Shown here: positions 40,059 to 47,855 of the stretch, one piece after another
Layout: each line of letters starts with the position of its first letter
Numbering within the stretch: position 1 is the stretch's first letter
DNA from: Spirillospora albida
GTDB lineage: Bacteria; Actinomycetota; Actinomycetes; Streptosporangiales; Streptosporangiaceae
Reading direction: 5' to 3'
DNA: 64,000 bases
NCBI RefSeq assembly: GCF_000718255.1
Contig: NZ_JOFJ01000015.1
Location: 62,001 to 126,000, forward strand
The notes under the pieces: model-generated
What the model was told of the DNA's origin: nothing
Database searches by the model: none
Seen by the model: the letters and a program-made list of their open reading frames with translations, nothing else
Made by a program: the position numbers and the translations under genes

Positions 40059-40177
40059 AAGCGCAGCAAGAGTCGCAAGTGTCACACATGTTGCGAAGCG
40101 GACTAAATGGGCGTTCGGAAGAGGTCGGGAATCGGGGTCCGGCCACACGCGCCCGTGGCCGGATCCGCGGGCCGCCG

Positions 40178-41815
40178 TCAGAGGTCGGTGGCGATGATCT
40201 TCTCGATGTTCCGTTCGGCGAGCGCCGTGATGGTGACGAACGGGTTCACGCTGGTGTTGCCGGGGATGAGGGAGCCGTCGATGGCGTACAGGCCCGGGTG
40301 GCCGTGCAGCCGGCCGTAGTTGTCGATGGCCCTGTTGAGGACGGCGCCGCCGAGCGGGTGGTAGGTGAGGTGGTCGCCCCAGATCTTGTAGGCGCCGAAG
40401 AGGTCCGTCCGGTAGATCGTCCCCTCCTTCTGGTTGATCTTGTCGAAGATCGTCTTGGCCATCGTGATGCTCGGCTGCTTCCAGGCCGTCTGCCAGTCGA
40501 GCTCGACCCGCCCGGCCGCGGCGTTCCAGGTGAACCGCGCACGGTTCGGGTTCTTGGTGATCGACAGGTAGAAGGAGGCATAGGTCTCGATCCCGGTGGG
40601 CAGCGGCGCCACCTCGGCGAAGGCCCCGCCCGCGTCCCAGTTGTCGATGCCGGCCGTGGGAATGGACGACTGGAGGCTGCCGGTGGGGTCCCACATGTGG
40701 TTGGCGCGTCCGCACATGACGTTGCCGTTGTCGCCCCAGCCCCGGCCGACCTCGCCGTTCAGGTTCGGCAGCGCGCCGGTCGCCTTCAGCTTGACCAGCA
40801 GCTTGCTGGTGCCGACGCTGCCGGCGGCGAAGAACACCCGGGCGGCGGTCACGGTCTTGGTGGCCGTGACGGTGCCGGAGGTGTCGATCTGCTCGATGGT
40901 GACGCGGTAGCCGCCGCCGGACGCGGGGGACACCGAGGTCACCCGGTGCAGCGCCGAGATGGAGACCCGGCCGGTCGCCCTGGCCCGCGCGAGATAGGTC
41001 TGCTGGAGCGACTTCTTGCCGTGGTTGTTGCCGTAGAGGATCTCCGCCTCCAGCGCCGACCTCGGCACCGTCCCGGCGGCCTCCCGCTTCATGTACTCGA
41101 AGTCGTACACGTTCGGGACGTAGACGAACTCGAAGCCCGACCGCTGGGCGTGCTTCCGCCCGACCCGCGCGAACTGGTAGCAGTCGGTCGTGTCGAACCA
41201 GGCCCGGTCGATCTCGTTGACGCCGAGCCCGGCGTTGGCCCGCGGGTAGTAGACCGAGTACATCTCGTCGGCGTTCACCGACGGCAGGACGGCGCCGAAC
41301 CGGTCGCGCCGCGGCGTGACGGCCATGCCGCCGTTGACCAGCGAGCCGCCGCCGACGCCGCGTCCCTGGTAGACGGTGATGCCGCTGAAGTCCTCGGCGT
41401 CCAGGATGCCGGTGTGGCGGGGGACCGTCTTGTCGATCGGGAAGCCGAGGAAGTTGCTGAGGGGCTGCTTGGTCTTCGTCCTGAGCCAGAACGACCGGTA
41501 GTCCGGCGTCCGGGTGTTGGCGAAGATCTTGCCGTCCGTGCCCGGGGTGTCCCAGGACTGCCCCATCTCGACCATGTGCACGTCGACGCCCGCCTCGGCG
41601 AGCCGCAGGGCGGCGACGGAGCCGCCGTAGCCGGTGCCGATCACCAGGACGGGGACGCGCGCGCCGTCACCGATCGGCGCCGCGGGCGCGGCGGCGGCCC
41701 GGGCGATGCCGGTTCCTTGCAGCAGCCCCAGACCGACGATGGAACCGGTTCCGAGCACGAACCCGCGCCGCGAAAGGCGCATGGGTTCGGCGTTGTGCGC
41801 AGTGGAGTCGTCCAT
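40178..41815 (-). CDS. choA: Cholesterol oxidase, class I (GMC family), Tat-exported
   Basis: 545 residues. Twin-arginine signal LSRRGFVLGTGSIVG. FAD motif VLVIGTGYGGSVAALRLAEA, then VEMGQSWDTPGTDGKIF, YQGRGVGGGSLVNGGMAVTP and PVNADEMY-like region. Catalytic residues by family comparison: glutamate in GGAFAEVAPLP, histidine in LTYHPLGGA, asparagine in GNTSVNPFVTITALAERN. It oxidises and isomerises 3-beta-hydroxysterols to 4-en-3-ones with FAD and oxygen. The match to Streptomyces ChoA runs over the whole length. A KstR-consensus site is 27 bp upstream of its start, suggesting steroid control. Confidence 0.95.
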   Translation of the reverse strand: MDDSTAHNAEPMRLSRRGFVLGTGSIVGLGLLQGTGIARAAAAPAAPIGDGARVPVLVIGTGYGGSVAALRLAEAGVDVHMVEMGQSWDTPGTDGKIFANTRTPDYRSFWLRTKTKQPLSNFLGFPIDKTVPRHTGILDAEDFSGITVYQGRGVGGGSLVNGGMAVTPRRDRFGAVLPSVNADEMYSVYYPRANAGLGVNEIDRAWFDTTDCYQFARVGRKHAQRSGFEFVYVPNVYDFEYMKREAAGTVPRSALEAEILYGNNHGKKSLQQTYLARARATGRVSISALHRVTSVSPASGGGYRVTIEQIDTSGTVTATKTVTAARVFFAAGSVGTSKLLVKLKATGALPNLNGEVGRGWGDNGNVMCGRANHMWDPTGSLQSSIPTAGIDNWDAGGAFAEVAPLPTGIETYASFYLSITKNPNRARFTWNAAAGRVELDWQTAWKQPSITMAKTIFDKINQKEGTIYRTDLFGAYKIWGDHLTYHPLGGAVLNRAIDNYGRLHGHPGLYAIDGSLIPGNTSVNPFVTITALAERNIEKIIATDL

Positions 41816-41841
41816 GTGACCCACCTCACTCTCGATCAGGC

Positions 41842-41855
41842 TGGAACAGGTTCTA
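41842..41855. promoter_or_regulatory. KstR-like operator upstream of cholesterol oxidase
   Basis: TGGAACAGGTTCTA fits TnnAACnnGTTnnA, the KstR consensus known for mycobacterial and rhodococcal cholesterol genes, at every fixed position. It lies in the divergent region between the cholesterol oxidase and DapB-like genes, close to the oxidase start. Confidence 0.7.
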
Positions 41856-41954
41856 TATCGACGTGATGGGCCGCGTCACTAGATACGCGCAAGTAACTTG
41901 CGGTCGATCACAAAGTTGTGGTATGAGATCACATAGAGTTAACCAAATGCTTGC

Positions 41955-41991
41955 TTGGCAGACCCGCCGGCGCCCTGTTAGATTCCGACGC
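41955..41991 (+). promoter_or_regulatory. Promoter of the DapB-like gene
   Basis: -35 TTGGCA (41955-41960), 17-bp spacer, -10 TTAGAT (41978-41983), then 8 nt to the ATG at 41992. There is no Shine-Dalgarno, so the transcript is probably leaderless. Confidence 0.65.
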
Positions 41992-43065
41992 ATGATCTCC
42001 ACGGTCGTATGGGGCACCGGGAACGTCGGCCGGCTCGCGATCCGGGCCGTCGAGGCCCATCCGGCGCTGGCGCTGACGGGCGTGATCGTCCACGATCCCG
42101 GGAAGGTCGGCCGGGACGCGGGCGACCTCGCCGGGACCGGCCGCGAACTCGGCGTCGCGGCGACCGCGGACGTGGACGCCGCCCTCGCCGCCGGGCCCCG
42201 GGCCGTCGTGTACGCGGCGTCCGGCGACATACGCCCCGACGAGGCGCTCGCCGACATCACCCGCGCGATCCGGGCCGGGGCCGTGGTCGTCACCCCCGCG
42301 CTCTACGCGCTCTACGACCAGCGCAACGCGCCGCCCGAGATGCGGCGGCAGGTCCTGGACGCCGTCGAGGCGGGCGGCGGCTCCCTGTTCGTCTCGGGCG
42401 TCGACCCCGGCTGGGGCAACGACGTCCTGCCGCTGCTCGTCAGCGGCCTCGGCGCCACCGTCGACGTGATCCGCTGCCAGGAGATCTTCGACTACACCAC
42501 CTACGACCAGCCCGACTCCGTCCGCTACCTCGTCGGCATGGGCCAGCCGATGGACTACGAGCCGCCGATGCTCGCCGCGACCGTCCCCACCATGGTGTGG
42601 GGCGGGCAGATCCGGCTGATGGCCCGCGCGCTCGGCGTCGAGCTCGACGAGATCCGCGAGACCGTCGCCCGCCGCCCCCTCGACGCGACCGTCACCACCG
42701 ACAAGATGGGCGACTTCGAGAAGGGCACGCAGGGCGCGGTGCGGTTCGAGGTGCAGGGCATCGTGGACGGCGTGCCCCGCATCGTCATCGAGCACGTCAC
42801 CCGCATCCACGCGTCCTGCGCGCCCGACTGGCCCGTGCCGCCGGACGGCGACGGCGCGCACCGCGTCGTCATCGAGGGCGACCCGCGGATCGAGGTGACG
42901 GTCGAGGCCACCGACCGGCACGGCAACCGGGCGGCGGGCGGCAACGCCACCGCCGTCGGACGCCTCGTCGGCGCCATCGACTGGCTCGCCGGCGCCGACC
43001 CGGGCCTCTACGACGCGCTCGACGTCCCACTCCGGCCCACGCGGGCGCTCGGGAGGAAGCCATGA
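41992..43065 (+). CDS. DapB-like NAD(P)H-dependent dehydrogenase
   Basis: 357 residues. N-terminal Rossmann fold with VVWGTGNVGRLAIRAVEAHP and GVIVHDPGKVGRDAGDLAG, then VVYAASGDIRPDEALADI. The remaining domain contains FVSGVDPGWGNDVLPLLVSG and IFDYTTYDQPDSVRYLVGMG. This is the dihydrodipicolinate-reductase-like family of actinobacteria. It is not the lysine enzyme and is sometimes linked to steroid or amine metabolism. It overlaps the CMD-like gene by ATGA. Placement opposite cholesterol oxidase suggests steroid or sterol-side-chain chemistry; substrate unproven. Confidence 0.8.
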   Translation: MISTVVWGTGNVGRLAIRAVEAHPALALTGVIVHDPGKVGRDAGDLAGTGRELGVAATADVDAALAAGPRAVVYAASGDIRPDEALADITRAIRAGAVVVTPALYALYDQRNAPPEMRRQVLDAVEAGGGSLFVSGVDPGWGNDVLPLLVSGLGATVDVIRCQEIFDYTTYDQPDSVRYLVGMGQPMDYEPPMLAATVPTMVWGGQIRLMARALGVELDEIRETVARRPLDATVTTDKMGDFEKGTQGAVRFEVQGIVDGVPRIVIEHVTRIHASCAPDWPVPPDGDGAHRVVIEGDPRIEVTVEATDRHGNRAAGGNATAVGRLVGAIDWLAGADPGLYDALDVPLRPTRALGRKP

Positions 43066-43538
43066 TCGACGTCCCCGACGGCAAGGACCCCATCCAGTAC
43101 GTGTGGGGCGAGATGGTGCCCGGCATCGGCCCCGCCGCCGCGAACCTGTCCCTCGCCGTGTACGCCCACACCACGCTCGGCCTGCGCGAGTTCGAGGCCG
43201 CGCGGCTGCGCGTCGCCCAGATCAACGGCTGCCTCTTCTGCCTGGACTGGCGCACCGACCGCGACGGCGAGAAGGTCGAGGAGACCTTCGCCGCCGCGGT
43301 GACCGAGTGGCGCACCACCGACGCGTTCGACGACCGCACCCGCCTCGCCGCCGAGTACGCCGAACGCTACGCCCTCGACCACCACGGCCTGGACGACGCG
43401 TTCTGGGAGCGGATGGGCGAGCACTACACCCAGCGCGAGATCGTCGAGCTGAGCATGTGCCTGGGCTCGTGGCTGGCGTTCGGCCGCCTCAACCACGTCC
43501 TCGGCCTCGACGCGATGTGCGTCCTCCCGGGCCACTGA
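43062..43538 (+). CDS. Carboxymuconolactone decarboxylase/AhpD-like protein
   Basis: 158 residues from an ATG overlapping the stop of the dehydrogenase gene. AhpD-type helical bundle: LSLAVYAHTTLGLREFEAAR, LRVAQINGCLFCLDWR with the redox CxxC, and REIVELSMCLGSWLAFGRLN. Proteins of this family are thiol peroxidase-linked reductases or lactone decarboxylases. CMD proteins are one of the standard partner types (COE) encoded beside ECF41 sigma factors, and the convergent neighbour here is an ECF41, so it is a candidate sigma-regulated partner as well as an operon partner of the dehydrogenase. Confidence 0.85.
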   Translation: MIDVPDGKDPIQYVWGEMVPGIGPAAANLSLAVYAHTTLGLREFEAARLRVAQINGCLFCLDWRTDRDGEKVEETFAAAVTEWRTTDAFDDRTRLAAEYAERYALDHHGLDDAFWERMGEHYTQREIVELSMCLGSWLAFGRLNHVLGLDAMCVLPGH

Positions 43539-43550
43539 TCCGGGCCGTGC

Positions 43551-44432
43551 TCACTCGTCCGCGCTGATGTGCCCGAGCTTGTCCGGGTTGGCGACCGCGT
43601 AGACGCCGACGACCCGGTTGTCCGCCGAGAGGTCGAGCACCATGACGCCGTAGAGGGCGTCGCCGTCGAACAGCACCGCGCACGGATCCCCGTTGACCGT
43701 GCGGTAGCGGATGTCGACCTCGCCGGACGGGCGGCCCCTCGTGGCGGAGACGACGCGCGCGACCTTGTCGGCGCCGGTGATCGGGCGCAGCGCCGCCGTG
43801 GGGGCCTTGCCGCCGCCGTCCGTCCACAGCGTCACGTCCGGGGCGAGGATCTCCATGAGCGCGTCGATGTCGCCGCCGAGCGCCGCCGCCAGGAACCGCT
43901 CGGTCACCTCGCGCCGCACCTTCGGGTCCGCCCGGAAGCGGGGCCGGCGGGCGTGGACGTGCTCGCGCGCCCGGTGCGCCAGCTGCCGGACCGCCGACGG
44001 GCTCCGGTCGAGGATCCCCGCGATCTCGGCGTGCGCGTACCCGAACACCTCGTGCAGGACGAACACCGCCCGCTCCAGGGGCGACAGCGACTCCAGGACG
44101 ACCAGCAGCGCCATCGACACCGTCTCGCCGCGTTCGGCGTGCTCGTCCGCGCCGCCGGACGCGGGCCCGAGCAGCGGCTCGGGCAGCCACGGGCCGACGT
44201 AGGTCTCGCGGCGGCGGCTGATCGCCGCCTGCCGGGACAGGGCGGTGTTCACCGCGATCCGAACCAGGTAGGCGCGCGGGTTGTCGACGTCCCGTTCCCT
44301 GGCGGCCCAGGCCAGCCAGGCGTCCTGCAGGACGTCCTCGGTGTCGGCGACGCTGCCGAGCATGTTGTAGACGACCGAGAACAGCAGCTCCCTGTGGTCG
44401 GCGAAGACGCGCGTGGCGGTTCCCTCGGGCAT
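43551..44432 (-). CDS. ECF41-type sigma factor (SigJ-like) with SnoaL-like C-terminal domain
   Basis: 293 residues from an ATG with GAGGAGG upstream. Sigma-2 (HRELLFSVVYNMLGSVADTE, DVLQDAWLAW), sigma-4 (LSPLERAVFVLHEVFGYAHA, EIAGILDRSPSAVRQLAHRA) and a C-terminal SnoaL-like extension (about 185-293). The extension contains the ECF41 marker DGGGK and the final NPDKLGHI. In this group the fused domain, not a separate anti-sigma factor, controls activity. The partner gene is usually a COE protein; the CMD gene at 43062-43538 fits. A TGTGACA (TGTCACA on its own strand) stands 45 bp upstream of its start. Confidence 0.92.
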   Translation of the reverse strand: MPEGTATRVFADHRELLFSVVYNMLGSVADTEDVLQDAWLAWAARERDVDNPRAYLVRIAVNTALSRQAAISRRRETYVGPWLPEPLLGPASGGADEHAERGETVSMALLVVLESLSPLERAVFVLHEVFGYAHAEIAGILDRSPSAVRQLAHRAREHVHARRPRFRADPKVRREVTERFLAAALGGDIDALMEILAPDVTLWTDGGGKAPTAALRPITGADKVARVVSATRGRPSGEVDIRYRTVNGDPCAVLFDGDALYGVMVLDLSADNRVVGVYAVANPDKLGHISADE

Positions 44433-44476
44433 GTGCGGACCTCCTCGCCCCCTGAGAGGCGTCCGGGACGTCCGAG

Positions 44477-44533
44477 TGTGACATCGGTGACCGGAATGTG
44501 ATGTAGCCCTCATCGGCGGGCCGCGATGTCACA
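44477..44533. promoter_or_regulatory. Paired TGTCACA elements between ecf41 and the MFS pump
   Basis: TGTGACA (44477-44483, that is TGTCACA on the minus strand) points to the sigma gene, and TGTCACA (44527-44533) points to the transporter gene. TGTCACA is the -35 element known for ECF41 promoters. The minus-strand copy is followed after 15 bases by CGCC (consensus CGTC); the plus-strand copy lacks a good -10 partner. Confidence 0.5.
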
Positions 44534-44586
44534 TCCGGTGCCCCGCGAGGGCTCATGTTCGCGTGACCGATTCCAAGGAGAACCTC

Positions 44587-46047
44587 ATGACCGAAGGGTC
44601 GTTCCTCGCGACCGGACGCGGCAGGCTCACCCTGGCGCTGCTGTGCACGATCGCGTTCATCGACTTCGCCGACGCGCCCATCGTGAACGTGGCGCTCCCC
44701 GCGATACGCGGCGACCTGGACTTCTCCGTCCAGGCGCTGCAGTGGGTGCCCAGCGCCTACCTGCTCGCCTACGGCGGGCTGATGCTGCTCGGCGGGCGCG
44801 TCGCCGACCTGTTCGGGCGCCGCCGCGTGGTCGTCGCGGGAACCGTGCTGTTCTGCCTCTCCTCCCTCGCCGGCGGGCTCGCCCAGGACGCCGGGACGCT
44901 CGTCGGAGCGCGGCTCGCGCAGGGCGCCGGCGCCGCGCTGATGCTGCCCGGGACGCTGTCCATCCTCACGACGACGTTCAAGGAGGGGCGCGACCGGAAC
45001 ATGGCGCTCGGCATCTGGGGCGGCGTCGCGGGCGGCGCGGCGGCCGCCGGCGTCCTGCTCGGCGGGCTGCTCACCGACGGCCCCGGCTGGCGCTGGGTCA
45101 TGCTCGTCAACGCGCCGGTCTGCGCCCTCGTGATCGCCGGGCTGTTCCTCCTCGTGGACGGGGAGCGCCGCACCGCGCGGCTCGCCGACATCGACGTCCC
45201 CGGCGCGCTGCTCGTCACCGGCGGGATGCTCCTGCTCGTCTACACCCTGGTCGAGGCGCCGGACGCCGGCTGGGACACGGCCCGCACCGTGGGGGGCCTC
45301 GCCGGGGCGCTGCTGCTCCTCGCCGCGTTCCTGGCCGTCGAGCACCGCACCCGCGACCCGCTGCTGCCCCTGTCGATCCTCCGCGTCAAGGGACTCGTCG
45401 CCGCCGACCTCACCCAGCTGATCGGGATCGCCGGGCTCGGGTCGATGTTCTTCTTCCTCAGCCTCTACATGGGGAGCGTCCTCGGCTACACGCCGCTGGA
45501 GACCGGGTCCGCCTACCTGCCGCTGTGCTTCGGCGTCGGCGTCGCCGCGGGCGTCGCCGGGAAGCTGACCGGACGGTTCGGCACCCGCCCGCTGATCGTC
45601 ACCGGGATGCTGATCGCCGCCGCCGGCATCTACCTGCTGTCGCGCATCCCCGTCGACGGCACCTATGTCGCCGACCTGCTGCCCGGCCTGCTGATCACCT
45701 CGGTCGGGCTCGGGTTCGCGTTCGTGGCCGTCACCACCGCCGCGAACGCGAACGTCCCGGCGGAGCGGGCCGGGCTCGCCGCGTCGATGCTGAACGCGTC
45801 GCAGCAGCTCGGCGGGGCGCTCGGCCTCGCGATCCTCACCGCGGTCGCCACGTCCCGGACCAACGGCCTGCTCGCCGACCGGGTCGCGCCCCCGGAGGCC
45901 CTGACCGGCGGTTTCTCCCGCGCCCTGCTGGCCTGCGCGGTCTTCGTGGCCGCGGCGGCCGTCATCGGGCTGCGCGCCGCGAACACCCGGGGCGAGGCCC
46001 CGCACGCGGAGGGGGCGCCGCTCTCGGAGCCGGTTCCCGTCAGGTAG
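44587..46047 (+). CDS. MFS drug/metabolite exporter (DHA2 family, 14 helices)
   Basis: 486 residues from an ATG with AAGGAGAA upstream. Signatures are FIDFADAPIVNVALPAIRGD (helix 1), GGRVADLFGRRRVVVAGTV (MFS motif A) and ARLAQGAGAALMLPGTLSIL (motif B). GVAGGAAAAGVLLGGLLTDG and WRWVMLVNAPVCAL follow as the antiporter motif C region. The length fits 14 transmembrane helices of EmrB/QacA-type proton antiporters. Substrate unknown. It is divergent from the ECF41 gene and has a TGTCACA element in its promoter, so control by that sigma factor is possible. Confidence 0.92.
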   Translation: MTEGSFLATGRGRLTLALLCTIAFIDFADAPIVNVALPAIRGDLDFSVQALQWVPSAYLLAYGGLMLLGGRVADLFGRRRVVVAGTVLFCLSSLAGGLAQDAGTLVGARLAQGAGAALMLPGTLSILTTTFKEGRDRNMALGIWGGVAGGAAAAGVLLGGLLTDGPGWRWVMLVNAPVCALVIAGLFLLVDGERRTARLADIDVPGALLVTGGMLLLVYTLVEAPDAGWDTARTVGGLAGALLLLAAFLAVEHRTRDPLLPLSILRVKGLVAADLTQLIGIAGLGSMFFFLSLYMGSVLGYTPLETGSAYLPLCFGVGVAAGVAGKLTGRFGTRPLIVTGMLIAAAGIYLLSRIPVDGTYVADLLPGLLITSVGLGFAFVAVTTAANANVPAERAGLAASMLNASQQLGGALGLAILTAVATSRTNGLLADRVAPPEALTGGFSRALLACAVFVAAAAVIGLRAANTRGEAPHAEGAPLSEPVPVR

Positions 46048-46083
46048 CGCCGTCCGGCTGTGGCGCGGGTCTCCTCCGCAGTG

Positions 46084-46100
46084 AGTTGTATTTTCCAACT
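46084..46100 (+). promoter_or_regulatory. Inverted repeat and promoter upstream of the thiolase gene
   Basis: AGTTG (46084-46088) and CAACT (46096-46100) with seven bases between overlap the -35 region of a promoter with -10 TATCGT (46110-46115). A likely operator, perhaps for the downstream-encoded HxlR protein. Confidence 0.5.
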
Positions 46101-46153
46101 TACTCGCCCTATCGTCGTCTCACTGGACGCGCGTTCCGGACGAGGAGGAAGCC

Positions 46154-47317
46154 ATGCGAGACGCGGTGATCGTCGAGGCGGTCCGCACCCCGATGGGCAA
46201 GGGCAGGCCCGGCGGGGCCCTGCACGCCGAGCACCCCGCCGACCTGCTCGCCCTCACCCTGGAGAAGCTCGTCGAGCGCTCCGGGATCGATCCCGCCCTG
46301 GTCGACGACGTCATCGGGGGCGTCGTCGGCCAGGTCGGGGACCAGGCGCTGAACGTCACCCGGACGGCGGTCCTCGCCGCCGGGTTCCCCGAGAGCGTGC
46401 CCGCCACCACCGTCGACCGGCAGTGCGGCTCGTCCCAGCAGGCCGCGCACTTCGCCGCCCAGGGCGTCATGAGCGGCGCCTACGACATCGCCATCGCCTG
46501 CGGCGTGGAGTCGATGTCGCGGGTGCCGATGGGCTCCGCCGTCCTGCCCGGCAGCGACCCGTTCGGCCCCCGGCTGCACGCCCGCTACCCCGAAGGGCTC
46601 GTCGGCCAGGGCATCAGCGCCGAGCTGATCGCCGCCCGCTGGAAGATGACCCGCGAGGAGCTGGACGCCTTCGCCCACGAGTCCCACATGCGCGCGACGG
46701 CCGCCTGGAACGGCGGCGAGTTCGACCGCGAGGTCGCCTGGACGGGGCAGCGCGACGAGACCGTCCGTCCGACCACCACCATGGAGGCCCTCGCCGGGCT
46801 CAAGCCCGCCTACTTCACCCCCGCCCACGCGGAGCGCTTCCCCGAGATCGGCTGGAACGTCACCGCGGGCAACGCCTCCCCGGTCAACGACGGCGCCGCC
46901 GCACTGCTCATCATGAGCGCGGACGCCGCCCGCCGCCTCGGCCTGCGCCCCCGCGCGCGCTTGCACTCCTTCGCGGTCGCCGGAGCCGACCCGCTGCTCA
47001 TGCTCACCGCGATCATCCCCGCGACCGGGAAGGTCCTGGCCCGAGCCGGTCTCACGCTCGGCGACATCGACCTGTTCGAGGTCAACGAGGCGTTCTCCCC
47101 GGTCGTCCTGGCCTGGCGGCACGAGACCGGCGCCGACCTCGCCAGGGTCAACGTGCGCGGCGGCGCCATCGCCCTCGGCCACCCCCTCGGCGCCAGCGGC
47201 GCCCGCCTCATGACGACCCTCCTGCACGCCATGGAGGACCGCGGCGCCCGCTACGGCCTGCAGACCATGTGCGAGGCCGGCGGCCTCGCCAACGCGACGA
47301 TCATCGAGCGGCTCTGA
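46154..47317 (+). CDS. Acetyl-CoA acyltransferase (thiolase, FadA5/FadA6-like)
   Basis: 387 residues from an ATG with GAGGAGGAAG upstream. Thiolase signatures: the acylated cysteine in TVDRQCGSSQQAAHFAAQGV, GVESMSRVPMG, the NEAFSPV histidine/asparagine region in DLFEVNEAFSPVVLAW, and GGAIALGHPLGASGARL with the final MCEAGGLANATI cysteine. The sequence follows the mycobacterial steroid-side-chain thiolases more than the housekeeping FadA. It performs CoA-dependent cleavage of a 3-ketoacyl-CoA. With cholesterol oxidase nearby, steroid breakdown is a reasonable setting, but the specific substrate is not shown. Confidence 0.93.
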   Translation: MRDAVIVEAVRTPMGKGRPGGALHAEHPADLLALTLEKLVERSGIDPALVDDVIGGVVGQVGDQALNVTRTAVLAAGFPESVPATTVDRQCGSSQQAAHFAAQGVMSGAYDIAIACGVESMSRVPMGSAVLPGSDPFGPRLHARYPEGLVGQGISAELIAARWKMTREELDAFAHESHMRATAAWNGGEFDREVAWTGQRDETVRPTTTMEALAGLKPAYFTPAHAERFPEIGWNVTAGNASPVNDGAAALLIMSADAARRLGLRPRARLHSFAVAGADPLLMLTAIIPATGKVLARAGLTLGDIDLFEVNEAFSPVVLAWRHETGADLARVNVRGGAIALGHPLGASGARLMTTLLHAMEDRGARYGLQTMCEAGGLANATIIERL

Positions 47318-47331
47318 TCTACCCTGGGGGC

Positions 47332-47775
47332 ATGGCGAAGGGCGTCGCACCAAGGGAATGCTCGGTCGCCGACACCCTCCAGGTCGTCGGCGAGCGCTGG
47401 ACGCTGCTGATCATCCGGGAGCTGCTCTACGGCGTCCGGCGCTTCGACGGCATCGTCCGCAACACCGGCGCGGCCCGCGACATCCTCACCACCCGGCTCC
47501 GCAAGCTGGAGGAGGCGGGCATCGTCCGCCGCGAGCCCTACAGCGAGCACCCGCCCCGGTACGAGTACCACCTCACCGCCAAGGGGCGGGAGCTCAGCGA
47601 CGTCCTCACCGTGCTCATGAAATGGGGCGACCGGCACCTCAACACCGCCGACCCGCCCGTCCGCTGGATCCACGTCTGCGGGGAACGGCTGGACCCCGTC
47701 GTCGTCTGCGCCCACTGCGGCCGCCCCGCGAACGAGGGCGCCCGCCCCATCGGACGCGGCGCCCTCACCCCCTGA
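47332..47775 (+). CDS. HxlR family transcriptional regulator
   Basis: 147 residues. HxlR winged helix: CSVADTLQVVGERWTLLIIR, ELLYGVRRFDGIVRNTGAAR, DILTTRLRKLEEAGIVRREP and RYEYHLTAKGRELSDVLTVL. The C-terminal part adds a zinc-ribbon-like CAHCGRP preceded by an HVC. TACCCT (47320-47325) ends 6 nt before the ATG and there is no Shine-Dalgarno: predicted leaderless, with its own promoter 2 bp beyond the thiolase stop. Likely regulates the thiolase. Confidence 0.88.
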   Translation: MAKGVAPRECSVADTLQVVGERWTLLIIRELLYGVRRFDGIVRNTGAARDILTTRLRKLEEAGIVRREPYSEHPPRYEYHLTAKGRELSDVLTVLMKWGDRHLNTADPPVRWIHVCGERLDPVVVCAHCGRPANEGARPIGRGALTP

Positions 47776-47855
47776 ATTCCTCAAAGCCACCGATCGTGGA
47801 CGATCTGGATGCCAGAATGGTGGTAAAGGTCGGAATCGAAGACATCGGGGACCAC

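Noticed and set aside
44587..46047. Long antisense frames opposite the MFS and many other genes
   Set aside because: Such frames are expected in very GC-rich coding DNA and show repetitive Arg/Pro/Gly/Ala composition without domain motifs.
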